Positions 41,613-49,069 of a stretch of DNA of 64,000 nucleotides are shown one piece after another. Source of the stretch: Spirosoma radiotolerans (GTDB lineage: Bacteria > Bacteroidota > Bacteroidia > Cytophagales > Spirosomataceae); the NCBI RefSeq assembly GCF_000974425.1, contig NZ_CP010429.1, forward strand, positions 2,728,001-2,792,000, written 5' to 3'. The position numbers were made by a program, and so were the translations under genes. The notes beneath the pieces were generated by a model. The model searched no databases. It was not told where the DNA came from and saw only the letters and a list, made by a program, of their open reading frames with translations. Each line of letters begins with the position of its first letter. Position 1 is the stretch's first letter.

Positions 41613-41620
41613 CAAAAGTA
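41613..41620 (-). promoter_or_regulatory. candidate -7 box of the TonB receptor gene
   Basis: Minus strand TACTTTTG. The transcript would begin near 41606, about 14 bases before the ATG at 41592. This also rules out a longer reading that starts within the box. No Fur-like box is evident around it. Confidence 0.5.
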
Positions 41621-41769
41621 CAACTCTAACTTGTATGAAATAAGCGTTTTTATCTGTATCCGTGTTGTTCGACACCTCCGTTCGGTTCAGGTTTTATTCG
41701 ATAGCGAGATTTAATGTAGTATGTATTATTGCGAAGTATGTTACCTCAGGCGCTTCTTTCGTCCAAGAC

Positions 41770-41792
41770 GTTAAGTTGAGATCGAACTTAAC
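41770..41792. promoter_or_regulatory. inverted repeat upstream of the aquaporin gene
   Basis: GTTAAGTT, seven bases, AACTTAAC: a perfect 8-base inverted repeat ending 17 bases before the aquaporin start codon. Its position suits an operator or a transcript-start hairpin; which one is unknown. Confidence 0.35.
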
Positions 41793-41809
41793 TTGCTACT
41801 TGTAACTGC

Positions 41810-42520
41810 ATGAAAAAGTATTTGGCTGAATTAATCGGCACCTTTTCTCTCGTATTCCTGGGCTGCGGAGCCGCTGTTGTATCAGGGATTTCATCGACAG
41901 GACCGGCTGGCATTGGGCTGGCCGGAATTTCTTTCGCATTTGGCCTGGCAGTCGTTGTGATGGCTTATGCCATTGGGCCTATTTCGGGTTGTCATATCAA
42001 TCCGGCAATAACTATTTCTATGTTGGTCGCTGGCAAAATAAAAACGGACGATGCCGTCGGTTATATCATTGCTCAATTTGTGGGCGCTACGCTGGCTTCC
42101 TCCGTATTGTATCTTATCCAAAGTGGGTCTCCAACATTTGTCATGGGCGAATGGGCATTAGGGGCCAATGGCTGGGGACAAGGCTATCTGGGCAACTACA
42201 ATACCACATCTGCTTTTTTAACGGAGACCATCATGACGTTTCTCTTCTTATTAGTTATTTTCCACACGACGTCTAAATGGGGAAACAGTACGATGGCTGG
42301 CCTGGCCATTGGCCTGACGCTGGTACTCATTCATCTGGTTGCCATTCCAATCACGGGAACATCGGTCAATCCGGCACGTAGTTTTGGACCGGCTATCTTC
42401 GCCAGTGGCAAAGCATTGCAGCAGTTATGGTTATTCCTGGTAGCGCCAACGGTTGGCGGAATTCTGGCCGCCTTAACCTGGAAAGGTGTATTTGAAAGCG
42501 CCGTACGGGTTAATAAATAA
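41810..42520 (+). CDS. aqpZ: aquaporin Z-type water channel
   Basis: 236 residues with six helices and both half-helix motifs: N64-P65-A66 (S-G-C-H-I-N-P-A) and N187-P188-A189-R190 (G-T-S-V-N-P-A-R). The selectivity-filter positions, by comparison with E. coli AqpZ, are Phe44, His175, Thr184 and Arg190. This F/H/T/R set is that of a water-only channel, not a glycerol facilitator. It sits in the inner membrane and moves water with osmotic change. It stands alone, with an inverted repeat upstream and a hairpin downstream. Confidence 0.93.
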   Translation: MKKYLAELIGTFSLVFLGCGAAVVSGISSTGPAGIGLAGISFAFGLAVVVMAYAIGPISGCHINPAITISMLVAGKIKTDDAVGYIIAQFVGATLASSVLYLIQSGSPTFVMGEWALGANGWGQGYLGNYNTTSAFLTETIMTFLFLLVIFHTTSKWGNSTMAGLAIGLTLVLIHLVAIPITGTSVNPARSFGPAIFASGKALQQLWLFLVAPTVGGILAALTWKGVFESAVRVNK

Positions 42521-42550
42521 GGGTGCCGTGTCTGATTTTTAGACCATCCA

Positions 42551-42648
42551 GTGCCGCAGGTACGACATATTTGTAGTAAACGTATCTGTTTACCCGACCG
42601 TGTGCCACAGGTACGCAACCAGATTAATGGGTTGCGTACCTGTGGCAC
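42551..42648. repeat. GTGCCACAGGTACG repeat and 19-bp-stem hairpin
   Basis: A perfect hairpin at 42602-42648 (19-bp stem starting GTGCCACAGGTACGC, nine-base loop) is preceded at 42551-42564 by a third, slightly changed copy (GTGCCGCAGGTACG). The 264-base space between the convergent aquaporin and royal-jelly-type genes holds no gene. The element may end both transcripts, but it lacks T-runs and looks like a REP-type repeat. Confidence 0.65.
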
Positions 42649-42784
42649 GCCAGTTGAGACCACCACGAATGCTTGCTACAAACCGTAGACCGTTAAGCGG
42701 CCATGATTCCCATAAACTGGTGCTTATCCACTTGCTGGCTACTATGGCAGTTTAATACATGATGGCTGGCACACTCAGAACAGC

Positions 42785-43897
42785 TCATTTCGGCAGTTTT
42801 ACCCGATACAGACGAAATGGATAGGCCACCTTATCTTCCCCATTATTGTACCGTTTGGTTCGTTGAATTTGAGCGGCCGTCACATACAGATACCCATCCG
42901 CGCTGATACCAAAACTGTCGGGCCAGAGCAAACGATCATCCTGCACTAAGGTTTTCAACTGTTTATCTGGCGTAACGTATTTAATCGCTTTGTTGGGCGA
43001 ATCCGTTAGGTAAACGTTGCCCGCTTTGTCAGCAATCATGCCGTGAGAAACTCCGGTTTCGCCCATGACTTCCACATGGGATGCGAGTTGAGCGGGGGTT
43101 AAAGTTGGGTCAACCAGGTAGTTCGTTGCAATGCGAAAGAGCTTCGTTTGGGTGATGGGCCGAAAATATAGGAAATTAAAATCGTGCGTAAGGGCAATGC
43201 CATTCACATTGCTTCGAAATGGATTGCCCTTCGTATCGCGCACCTCCTTGCCCTCTATGGTGAGCACAAAAGCCGGGTCCGCTTTGGTTGACTTATCGTT
43301 TTCGAGAACCGTTCGACTTTTACCCGTTTTCAAATCAAGCACCACGATAGCCGCCCGACCGGGGTCGGATAAATACGCCATTTGACGACGGGTGTCAATT
43401 TGAACATCGTTGAGGCCGGTGCGCTCACGGGGCAAGTCCTCGAAGCGGTAGATTTTCTCCACCTGATTAGTTGACAGGTTGATTTTGAGTAGCTTAATGC
43501 CTTCGGGGAGGGCGCGTTGACCGGCGGGGCTGGCGGGATCGAGTACCCATAACGCATTCGTGTTGTCAACAAATAAAGCCTGTACATTAATGAACCGGTT
43601 TTGCGGATTCAACGAATCCCACTTATTCCATTCCGCATTTGGGTAAGGGCGTCGTTGGTCCACACCTGCGGCCTGGGTACTGATTTCAGCCAGGCCATAA
43701 TCGTAATTGTCAGGATTTTTGGGAAACGTTACGAAAATGCGGGCCGCGCTGCTGGGCGTTGGCTGGGAAACACCCAAACCAATGGGCTGGTGTTTGCCAA
43801 ATTGAGCGACGGTTTCCAACTGGGGCGACTGACTCGATTGCGCATCACTCACGAACGGATTCAAGAGAAAAAGGGAAAGTAAAAGCGTGTATTTCAT
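42785..43897 (-). CDS. secreted major-royal-jelly/yellow-like beta-propeller protein
   Basis: 370 residues with a signal peptide (L-L-L-S-L-F-L-L-N-P-F-V-S-D-A-Q). The pattern of the family is seen in N-R-F-I-N-V-Q-A-L-F-V-D, L-W-V-L-D-P, L-N-D-V-Q-I-D, A-Y-L-S-D-P-G, N-G-I-A-L, L-Y-F-R-P and W-P-D-S-F-G-I-S-A-D-G-Y-L-Y-V-T. Insect relatives bind amines or act on dopachrome; bacterial members have no proven function. Probably periplasmic. Confidence 0.85.
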   Translation of the reverse strand: MKYTLLLSLFLLNPFVSDAQSSQSPQLETVAQFGKHQPIGLGVSQPTPSSAARIFVTFPKNPDNYDYGLAEISTQAAGVDQRRPYPNAEWNKWDSLNPQNRFINVQALFVDNTNALWVLDPASPAGQRALPEGIKLLKINLSTNQVEKIYRFEDLPRERTGLNDVQIDTRRQMAYLSDPGRAAIVVLDLKTGKSRTVLENDKSTKADPAFVLTIEGKEVRDTKGNPFRSNVNGIALTHDFNFLYFRPITQTKLFRIATNYLVDPTLTPAQLASHVEVMGETGVSHGMIADKAGNVYLTDSPNKAIKYVTPDKQLKTLVQDDRLLWPDSFGISADGYLYVTAAQIQRTKRYNNGEDKVAYPFRLYRVKLPK

Positions 43898-44208
43898 GCC
43901 TTGGCCTTAGTCTGGTGGTGTATAGAAATGTAACGACCAATCTGAATGAAGGTTTCAAAATAGCGTTGTAGGCAATGTATGGCTGTGTGATCAGTTGCAT
44001 CGGTCGATTCGATTGTATGCTCGGTGCTATAGGAGACAGGCATCGTGAATAGCCTGACACCGCAACGAATTTATTCGTAACCGACAAGAAGGATTGGCCG
44101 CAATGAGGTGGTTTTTTTGTTCCTTTTTCGTTATATTTGTTTCAAATCAAGCGGTTTGCTGGCCCGGACGTTAAGGTCAGCGGTTTTTCACCTTCACTAG
44201 CTGTTACC
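43898..44208. other. 311-base non-coding space with the helicase promoter
   Basis: Between the divergent royal-jelly-type and helicase genes. It holds the TATATTTG box at 44132, a weak hairpin at about 44035-44070 (CAGGC / GCCTG) and no gene that I can support. Confidence 0.5.
44132..44139 (+). promoter_or_regulatory. candidate -7 box of the DEAD-box helicase gene
   Basis: TATATTTG matches TAnnTTTG exactly. It puts the transcript start near 44146 and so excludes a start codon at 44137. The leader to the chosen TTG start would be about 63 bases. Confidence 0.5.
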
Positions 44209-45750
44209 TTGACATTTCAGGAATTTAATCTTCACGACGACCTGCTGGCCGGCGTGGACGCCATGAATTACTTAAAGGCCACCCCTATTCAGGAGATGGC
44301 TATTCCAAAGATCCTTGAAGGGCGCGACCTGATCGCCAGTGCGCAGACAGGCACCGGTAAAACGGCGGCCTACCTTATCCCGCTCCTCGACCGAATCTCT
44401 CATACCGACCACGATCATACCAGCACGCTTATTCTGGTGCCTACCCGCGAGCTGGCCAAACAGATCGACGAGCAGGTAGAAGGTTTTGGGTATTTTGTGC
44501 AGGCCAATAGCATTGCCATTTATGGTGGCGGCAAGGGCGATGACTGGGACAAGCAGCGCAAAGCCCTCGAAACAGGAGCCGATATTATCATTGCTACGCC
44601 CGGTCGACTGATTGCTCACATGCAGCTGGGCTACGTCAAGTTCGACAAAATTGATTACCTGGTGCTGGATGAAGCCGACAAAATGCTCGACATGGGTTTC
44701 TCTGATGATATCATGAATATCGTAGAGAAAATTCCCGCCAAGCGTCAGACGCTTCTGTTCTCGGCCACCATGCCTAATAAGATTCGGGAATTCTCGAAGA
44801 AAATACTGACGGATCCTGAAGAAATCAGACTGGCCGTATCCAAGCCAGCGGCTGGTATTGATCAGCAGTTTTATCTGGCGTTCGATAATCAGAAATTACC
44901 CTTACTGGCCCATCTGATCCAGAACAGCACGAAGCCCGTTCAGAGCATGGTTCTGTTTACGTCGCGTAAGATGGAAGTGAACAGCATTGTGCGGGCGTTG
45001 AGCAAACTGGGTTACGACTCGCGGGGCATTAGTTCGGATCTGGAACAGGATGACCGGGAGGTTGTTCTGCGCGATTTCAAAAATAAAGTATTCCCGATTT
45101 TGGTCGCTACCGATGTGCTATCGCGCGGTATCGATATTGACAACCTGACACATGTGGTGAACTACGACATCCCGCGTGACGCGGAGGATTATGTACACCG
45201 GATTGGCCGTACGGCACGCGCTGCCACGACCGGAACGGCTATTACGTTCATCAGTGATCAGGACCAGAACCGAATTGTCAACATTGAGAAACTCATCGAG
45301 CGCGAAGTTGATAAGCAGTCAATCACCGAAGAGTTAGGAATGGGCAAATCGCCCGTGTTTGACCCCAAACGATTCAGCGGACTTCGTGGAAAAGGGGGCG
45401 CGGGCCGGAGCGGACGTGATAACAAAAAACGCCGGGAGGGCCGCCCTGGAGAGGGCCGCCCCGGAGAGGGCCGTTCTGGAAATGGTCGCCGTGAAGACAA
45501 TCGGAGTGGTGCGGGCCGAAATGAAGGCCAACCCCGTTCGGAAAGTGTCGCTGATTTACCGGCAAGACCGGTTAAGGAGTCGTCTGACGCAAAATCTCGG
45601 CCGGTAAATGCGGAAGGGCAAGGGTCCGACAAGCCCAAGCGCCGGAAAAAACGCCGGCGCGGGCCGAAAGAGGAAGGTCGGCCAACAGGCGATGGTACCG
45701 GCCAGATGAGGCAAAAGACCACTCATGAACCAGTTAGTGAAAGCAAATAA
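44209..45750 (+). CDS. DEAD-box RNA helicase with RG-rich tail
   Basis: 513 residues. Cytoplasmic ATP-driven RNA unwinding, as in RhlE/CsdA-type helicases of cold adaptation and ribosome assembly. The Q motif F-N-L-H-D-D-L-L..A-T-P-I-Q-E, motif I A-Q-T-G-T-G-K-T, motif II V-L-D-E-A-D-K-M-L, motif III F-S-A-T-M-P and motif VI H-R-I-G-R-T-A-R are all present. The last ~120 residues are basic and glycine/arginine-rich, including three 15-base repeats (G-R-P-G-E type). The TTG at 44209 is chosen because homologues begin at T-F-x-x-F-N-L and because the promoter box lies inside the longer reading. Confidence 0.9.
   Translation: MTFQEFNLHDDLLAGVDAMNYLKATPIQEMAIPKILEGRDLIASAQTGTGKTAAYLIPLLDRISHTDHDHTSTLILVPTRELAKQIDEQVEGFGYFVQANSIAIYGGGKGDDWDKQRKALETGADIIIATPGRLIAHMQLGYVKFDKIDYLVLDEADKMLDMGFSDDIMNIVEKIPAKRQTLLFSATMPNKIREFSKKILTDPEEIRLAVSKPAAGIDQQFYLAFDNQKLPLLAHLIQNSTKPVQSMVLFTSRKMEVNSIVRALSKLGYDSRGISSDLEQDDREVVLRDFKNKVFPILVATDVLSRGIDIDNLTHVVNYDIPRDAEDYVHRIGRTARAATTGTAITFISDQDQNRIVNIEKLIEREVDKQSITEELGMGKSPVFDPKRFSGLRGKGGAGRSGRDNKKRREGRPGEGRPGEGRSGNGRREDNRSGAGRNEGQPRSESVADLPARPVKESSDAKSRPVNAEGQGSDKPKRRKKRRRGPKEEGRPTGDGTGQMRQKTTHEPVSESK
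45436..45480 (+). repeat. three 15-bp in-frame repeats in the helicase tail
   Basis: Three tandem units GAGGGCCGCCCTGGA, GAGGGCCGCCCCGGA and GAGGGCCGTTCTGGA, each adding five residues of the Gly-Arg-Pro/Ser-Gly type. Unit number could vary among strains by slippage. Confidence 0.8.
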
Positions 45751-45765
45751 AGAATAACGAGTGCG

Positions 45766-45797
45766 TAGCAGGGAGATTTACTTCCTGCTATTTTTTT
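45766..45797 (+). terminator. intrinsic terminator behind the helicase gene
   Basis: TAGCAGGGA pairs with TTCCTGCTA (one G-U) across a short loop and is followed by seven T. A near-consensus promoter box, TACCTTTT, begins at 45800 and would serve the next gene. Confidence 0.85.
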
Positions 45798-45838
45798 GTT
45801 ACCTTTTGTCAGGTTAACCAGAAACGCTACTCCCGCCC

Positions 45839-46963
45839 ATGATTATTTCCCGCCGAAGGTCTTTACAAACGCTTTCCATGGCCGTTGGCGGTCTCTTGAC
45901 GCAACCGGCCTCGTTGTTGGCCGAGCAACAACCGAAGGCAAAGAAACTGGGCATTGCGCTGGTGGGCCTGGGCAACTACGCAACGAATCAACTGGCTCCG
46001 GCACTACTGGAAACCCAGAATTGCTACCTTGCTGGCATCGTGACGGGCTCGCCTGACAAAGCCAAAACCTGGGCGGAGAAATACAACATCGCGCCCAAAA
46101 ACATTTATACTTACCAAACCTTCGACCAGATTCGGAATAACCCAGATATCGACATCGTTTATGTCGTTTTACCGAACTTCCTTCATGCTGAATACACGAT
46201 ACGGGCGGCACAGGCGGGCAAACATGTCATCTGCGAAAAGCCGATGGCCATGAATGCGGAGGAAGCCCGGCAGATGATTACTGCCTGCGAAAAAGCAGGG
46301 GTGCAACTGTCTGTTGGGTATCGGCTTTATTTTGAACCACACCACCTTGAAATGCGTCGGCTCGCTGCTGAAAAAACCTTTGGTCATGTGAAAGTGATTG
46401 AATCGGGGCTGGGGTTTACCATGCCTGGGCCGAACTCCTGGCGACTGGATAAAAAGATTGGTGGGGGAGGGGCCATCATGGACTTGGGCATCTATGCCAT
46501 TCAGGGCGCCCGCCGAACCCTGAATCTTGATCCAATCAGTGTGACAGCGCAGGCATTTACGTTCGACAAGGAGCATTTCAAGGATATTTACGAGACGGTC
46601 TTCTGGCAATTTGAGTTTCCGGGTGGAACGGTGGCGCATTGTAGCACCACTTATTCGTCGTATGTAGACCGGCTGTACGCCACCTGCGAACGCGGCTGGT
46701 TCAAGCTCGAACCCTCGTTTAATGCCACCGGTGCCCAGGGACTGACCAGCCGCGGAGTCATGGAGATCCCGTCGCCCCATTACCAGCAAATTGCTCAAAT
46801 GGACGCGTTTGTCGGGGCCGTTCAATCAAAAACTAAACCCGAAGCATCGGGTGAGGAAGGCTGGAAAGAAATGAAACTGATTGGTGCCATTCTTCAAGCG
46901 GCCGAAACGGGACGCAAAATCCAGCTAAATAGGGGCGATTTGTCACTATTGGATCCGAAATAG
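45839..46963 (+). CDS. Tat-exported Gfo/Idh/MocA-family oxidoreductase
   Basis: 374 residues. The start I-I-S-R-R-R-S-L-Q-T-L-S-M-A-V-G-G is a twin-arginine signal with A-L-A-type cleavage near L-L-A-E-Q, so the folded, cofactor-loaded enzyme goes to the periplasm, as in glucose-fructose oxidoreductase of Zymomonas. The Rossmann motif is A-L-V-G-L-G-N-Y-A, the family E-K-P motif is I-C-E-K-P-M-A-M-N, and G-G-G-A-I-M-D-L-G-I-Y matches the catalytic region. A tightly bound NADP is expected from the family. The sugar substrate is unknown. Confidence 0.9.
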   Translation: MIISRRRSLQTLSMAVGGLLTQPASLLAEQQPKAKKLGIALVGLGNYATNQLAPALLETQNCYLAGIVTGSPDKAKTWAEKYNIAPKNIYTYQTFDQIRNNPDIDIVYVVLPNFLHAEYTIRAAQAGKHVICEKPMAMNAEEARQMITACEKAGVQLSVGYRLYFEPHHLEMRRLAAEKTFGHVKVIESGLGFTMPGPNSWRLDKKIGGGGAIMDLGIYAIQGARRTLNLDPISVTAQAFTFDKEHFKDIYETVFWQFEFPGGTVAHCSTTYSSYVDRLYATCERGWFKLEPSFNATGAQGLTSRGVMEIPSPHYQQIAQMDAFVGAVQSKTKPEASGEEGWKEMKLIGAILQAAETGRKIQLNRGDLSLLDPK

Positions 46964-47100
46964 TTATTTTATTGCATTGCTGTGCCCTAATAAAGGGGAA
47001 GTGTATTATTAAGTGTACAGAAGTTACATGAAAAACATATTGGTATAGGGGTAGTTAGTAGTGTAAAACCATCTAATTGAACCTTTTAACAAGAAAAATC

Positions 47101-47262
47101 ATGGGCAATCTCCTGTATACCATTGCTGTTATTCTCATTATCATCTGGCTACTCGGCTTTTTAGGTTTCAACAGTTTTGGCCTGGGTGGCATTATCCATG
47201 TTCTTTTGGTAATCGCGGTCATCATGATCGTACTCCGGTTGATTCAGGGTAGAAGCGTGTAA
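47101..47262 (+). CDS. small membrane protein of the lmo0937 type
   Basis: 53 residues: an N-terminal helix (L-Y-T-I-A-V-I-L-I-I-I-W-L-L-G-F) and a second (I-I-H-V-L-L-V-I-A-V-I-M-I-V-L) joined by a glycine-rich turn (G-F-N-S-F-G-L-G-G), ending R-L-I-Q-G-R. This fits the small two-helix lmo0937-like proteins, which have no known activity and are often stress-related. The ATG at 47101 is chosen over an upstream TTG. A terminator follows closely. Confidence 0.85.
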   Translation: MGNLLYTIAVILIIIWLLGFLGFNSFGLGGIIHVLLVIAVIMIVLRLIQGRSV

Positions 47263-47286
47263 GGCATTAGAGCCAGTAGCCTGGAA

Positions 47287-47316
47287 AAAAAGCCAGCTCG
47301 TCATGAGCTGGCTTTT
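47287..47316. terminator. terminator behind the small membrane protein gene
   Basis: AAAGCCAGCTC pairs with GAGCTGGCTTT across a GTCAT loop, with A/T runs on both sides. It can serve both this gene and the convergent SusD gene. Confidence 0.85.
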
Positions 47317-47355
47317 CGTTTTGAAACCTTCACCTAAAAAGTGCCGGTAACGGGC

Positions 47356-49050
47356 TTAATAATTCGGATTTTTCGTGGCGACCCCCGATGTAGATGGGTT
47401 TAATACCGCTTCATCGGCTGGTACATCCCAGTAATCCATGAAGTTGTAGTTGATGGTCACATTCTTGTTGACTACGCCGGCCGATGTCACCACCGTATTG
47501 CCATAGCTTCCACCACCAGTAGCAATGTCATATGTCCAGCCCCACCGCCGACTGTCGTAGTAGGCTAAGCCTCTGCCGAATAGGGATACCCGTCTTTCTT
47601 TAGTCAATTCGGTCAGCGCTTTTGACAGCGTCAGACCTGTACCGGCAACAGCCGCCACTCCGGCTCCCTGGTATGCCCGTACTGCGTCGACAAGGGCCAA
47701 TCCCGCTTCTATGTTATTCAGACGCATGTTTGCTTCGGCCAGGATCAGGGCGTTCTCTTCATAGCTGCTCGCAATGTAGAGTTCGTAAGCACCTACCGTC
47801 TTCGTTCCATACACGTACACGCCAGCTTCCCCAGCGCCACCATCAATTATGTTATACCGCGTCGTGTAGATATAATTGTTTTTATACGTGTTTGCCGTGT
47901 TGAAATTGTTCGTAAACCGCTTGTCGCCTGGGTTAAAATTCTGAATAAACCGTTCGCTGATTTTGAACGTGGTGCCACTGTTGACGCCCGTTGTCAACGC
48001 AGCAACCGTTCCTCCGGTGGCGGTGAAGAATGGATTAGAGGGCGGAGTTCTTCCCGTAAATACATAATCTGACTGCTTTACTCCGTTTGTTGCGAGTGTC
48101 AGCACACTGTTCCAGTCAGCGGCAGTCATCGCCGTGGTCGACGACTTGCTTATGGTCGCATTCGGGTTACCATTTACAAAAGGAGCCAGTTTATTGACCA
48201 GGATATTACGGGCCAGCATGGTGTTGATGTTCCGTTTCCACATGTCTATCGTCAGGGCATCCGTAGCCGTTCCTCCATGCCCCACTCGGTTAAACGCTGG
48301 GATTAGCTGAGTCATAACTGTCTGGTAGTCTGTCGCGCTGGTGATAGCTCCCAACGTAGTAGCCGCCATGTTGAAATAGGTATTCGACTGGGCAATGATT
48401 TTATCATGCAGGACATAGTCGCTATTCGTGCTGCCTGCCTTGTCATTAATAAGCCCCGAATAATACATAGACCCAATGGATGCATAGGCATAACCTTTCC
48501 ACCAGTAGCACCAGGCTCTTATGGTATTGGCTCTTGAGGTAGCATCGCCCGATAATTTAATACCATCGATGAGGCTTAGTGCCGTGTTGCAGCCATTGTT
48601 AAGGGCATACATGTTTAACCATTGATAATACAAGGGGTTGTTACCGGCTCCGGTAGCAGCCCGGCTGTTGTATGCTCTGATAATGCTGACCTGAGGTGAT
48701 GTATTGACTTCCTTGGTACCATCGTCCAGGATAATGTAATCCGGTTGTCCAATGGTGGTAACCTGATTGTTCGAGGCATCAGCGCCTACCATATCGCCCA
48801 TAAGTTCGCTGTAGCCCCAGGGCAACGAAAAGTAGCTGTCACCCAACCAGCTATCGCCGTTTGCAAAGCCATTCACGTAGACAGCCCCCTGCGCGAAGTT
48901 GATCAGGCCGGCTTCTGTATTGACATTGGCTGTTACGGTGGGCGCGTTGGGGTTGCCAACATCCAGTTGTTCCTTGCAGGAAACCGCTCCCAATAAGATA
49001 ACCGTTAAACCGAGGGTAGAAAGAAATTTATAGTTATGTAGAAATCTCAT
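47356..49050 (-). CDS. SusD/RagB-family nutrient-binding lipoprotein
   Basis: 564 residues from the ATG at 49048-49050; a TTG four codons upstream is rejected. The lipobox L-L-G-A-V-S-C gives an outer-membrane surface lipoprotein. The family's helical repeats and R-A-W-C-Y-W-W-K-G-Y-A-Y segment are present, and E-L-T-K-E-R-R-V-S-L-F-G-R-G-L-A-Y-Y-D-S-R-R-W-G is the closing hallmark. It caps the SusC channel (19 bases upstream in the same operon) and binds the ligand. The ligand is unknown; this divergent subgroup is not always for polysaccharides. Confidence 0.93.
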   Translation of the reverse strand: MRFLHNYKFLSTLGLTVILLGAVSCKEQLDVGNPNAPTVTANVNTEAGLINFAQGAVYVNGFANGDSWLGDSYFSLPWGYSELMGDMVGADASNNQVTTIGQPDYIILDDGTKEVNTSPQVSIIRAYNSRAATGAGNNPLYYQWLNMYALNNGCNTALSLIDGIKLSGDATSRANTIRAWCYWWKGYAYASIGSMYYSGLINDKAGSTNSDYVLHDKIIAQSNTYFNMAATTLGAITSATDYQTVMTQLIPAFNRVGHGGTATDALTIDMWKRNINTMLARNILVNKLAPFVNGNPNATISKSSTTAMTAADWNSVLTLATNGVKQSDYVFTGRTPPSNPFFTATGGTVAALTTGVNSGTTFKISERFIQNFNPGDKRFTNNFNTANTYKNNYIYTTRYNIIDGGAGEAGVYVYGTKTVGAYELYIASSYEENALILAEANMRLNNIEAGLALVDAVRAYQGAGVAAVAGTGLTLSKALTELTKERRVSLFGRGLAYYDSRRWGWTYDIATGGGSYGNTVVTSAGVVNKNVTINYNFMDYWDVPADEAVLNPSTSGVATKNPNY

Positions 49051-49069
49051 GTTCTGTGACAATTAAAAA

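Noticed and set aside
45258-45722. 154-codon open frame antisense to the helicase tail
   Set aside because: It is a by-product of the GC-rich, arginine/glycine-coding repeats on the other strand.
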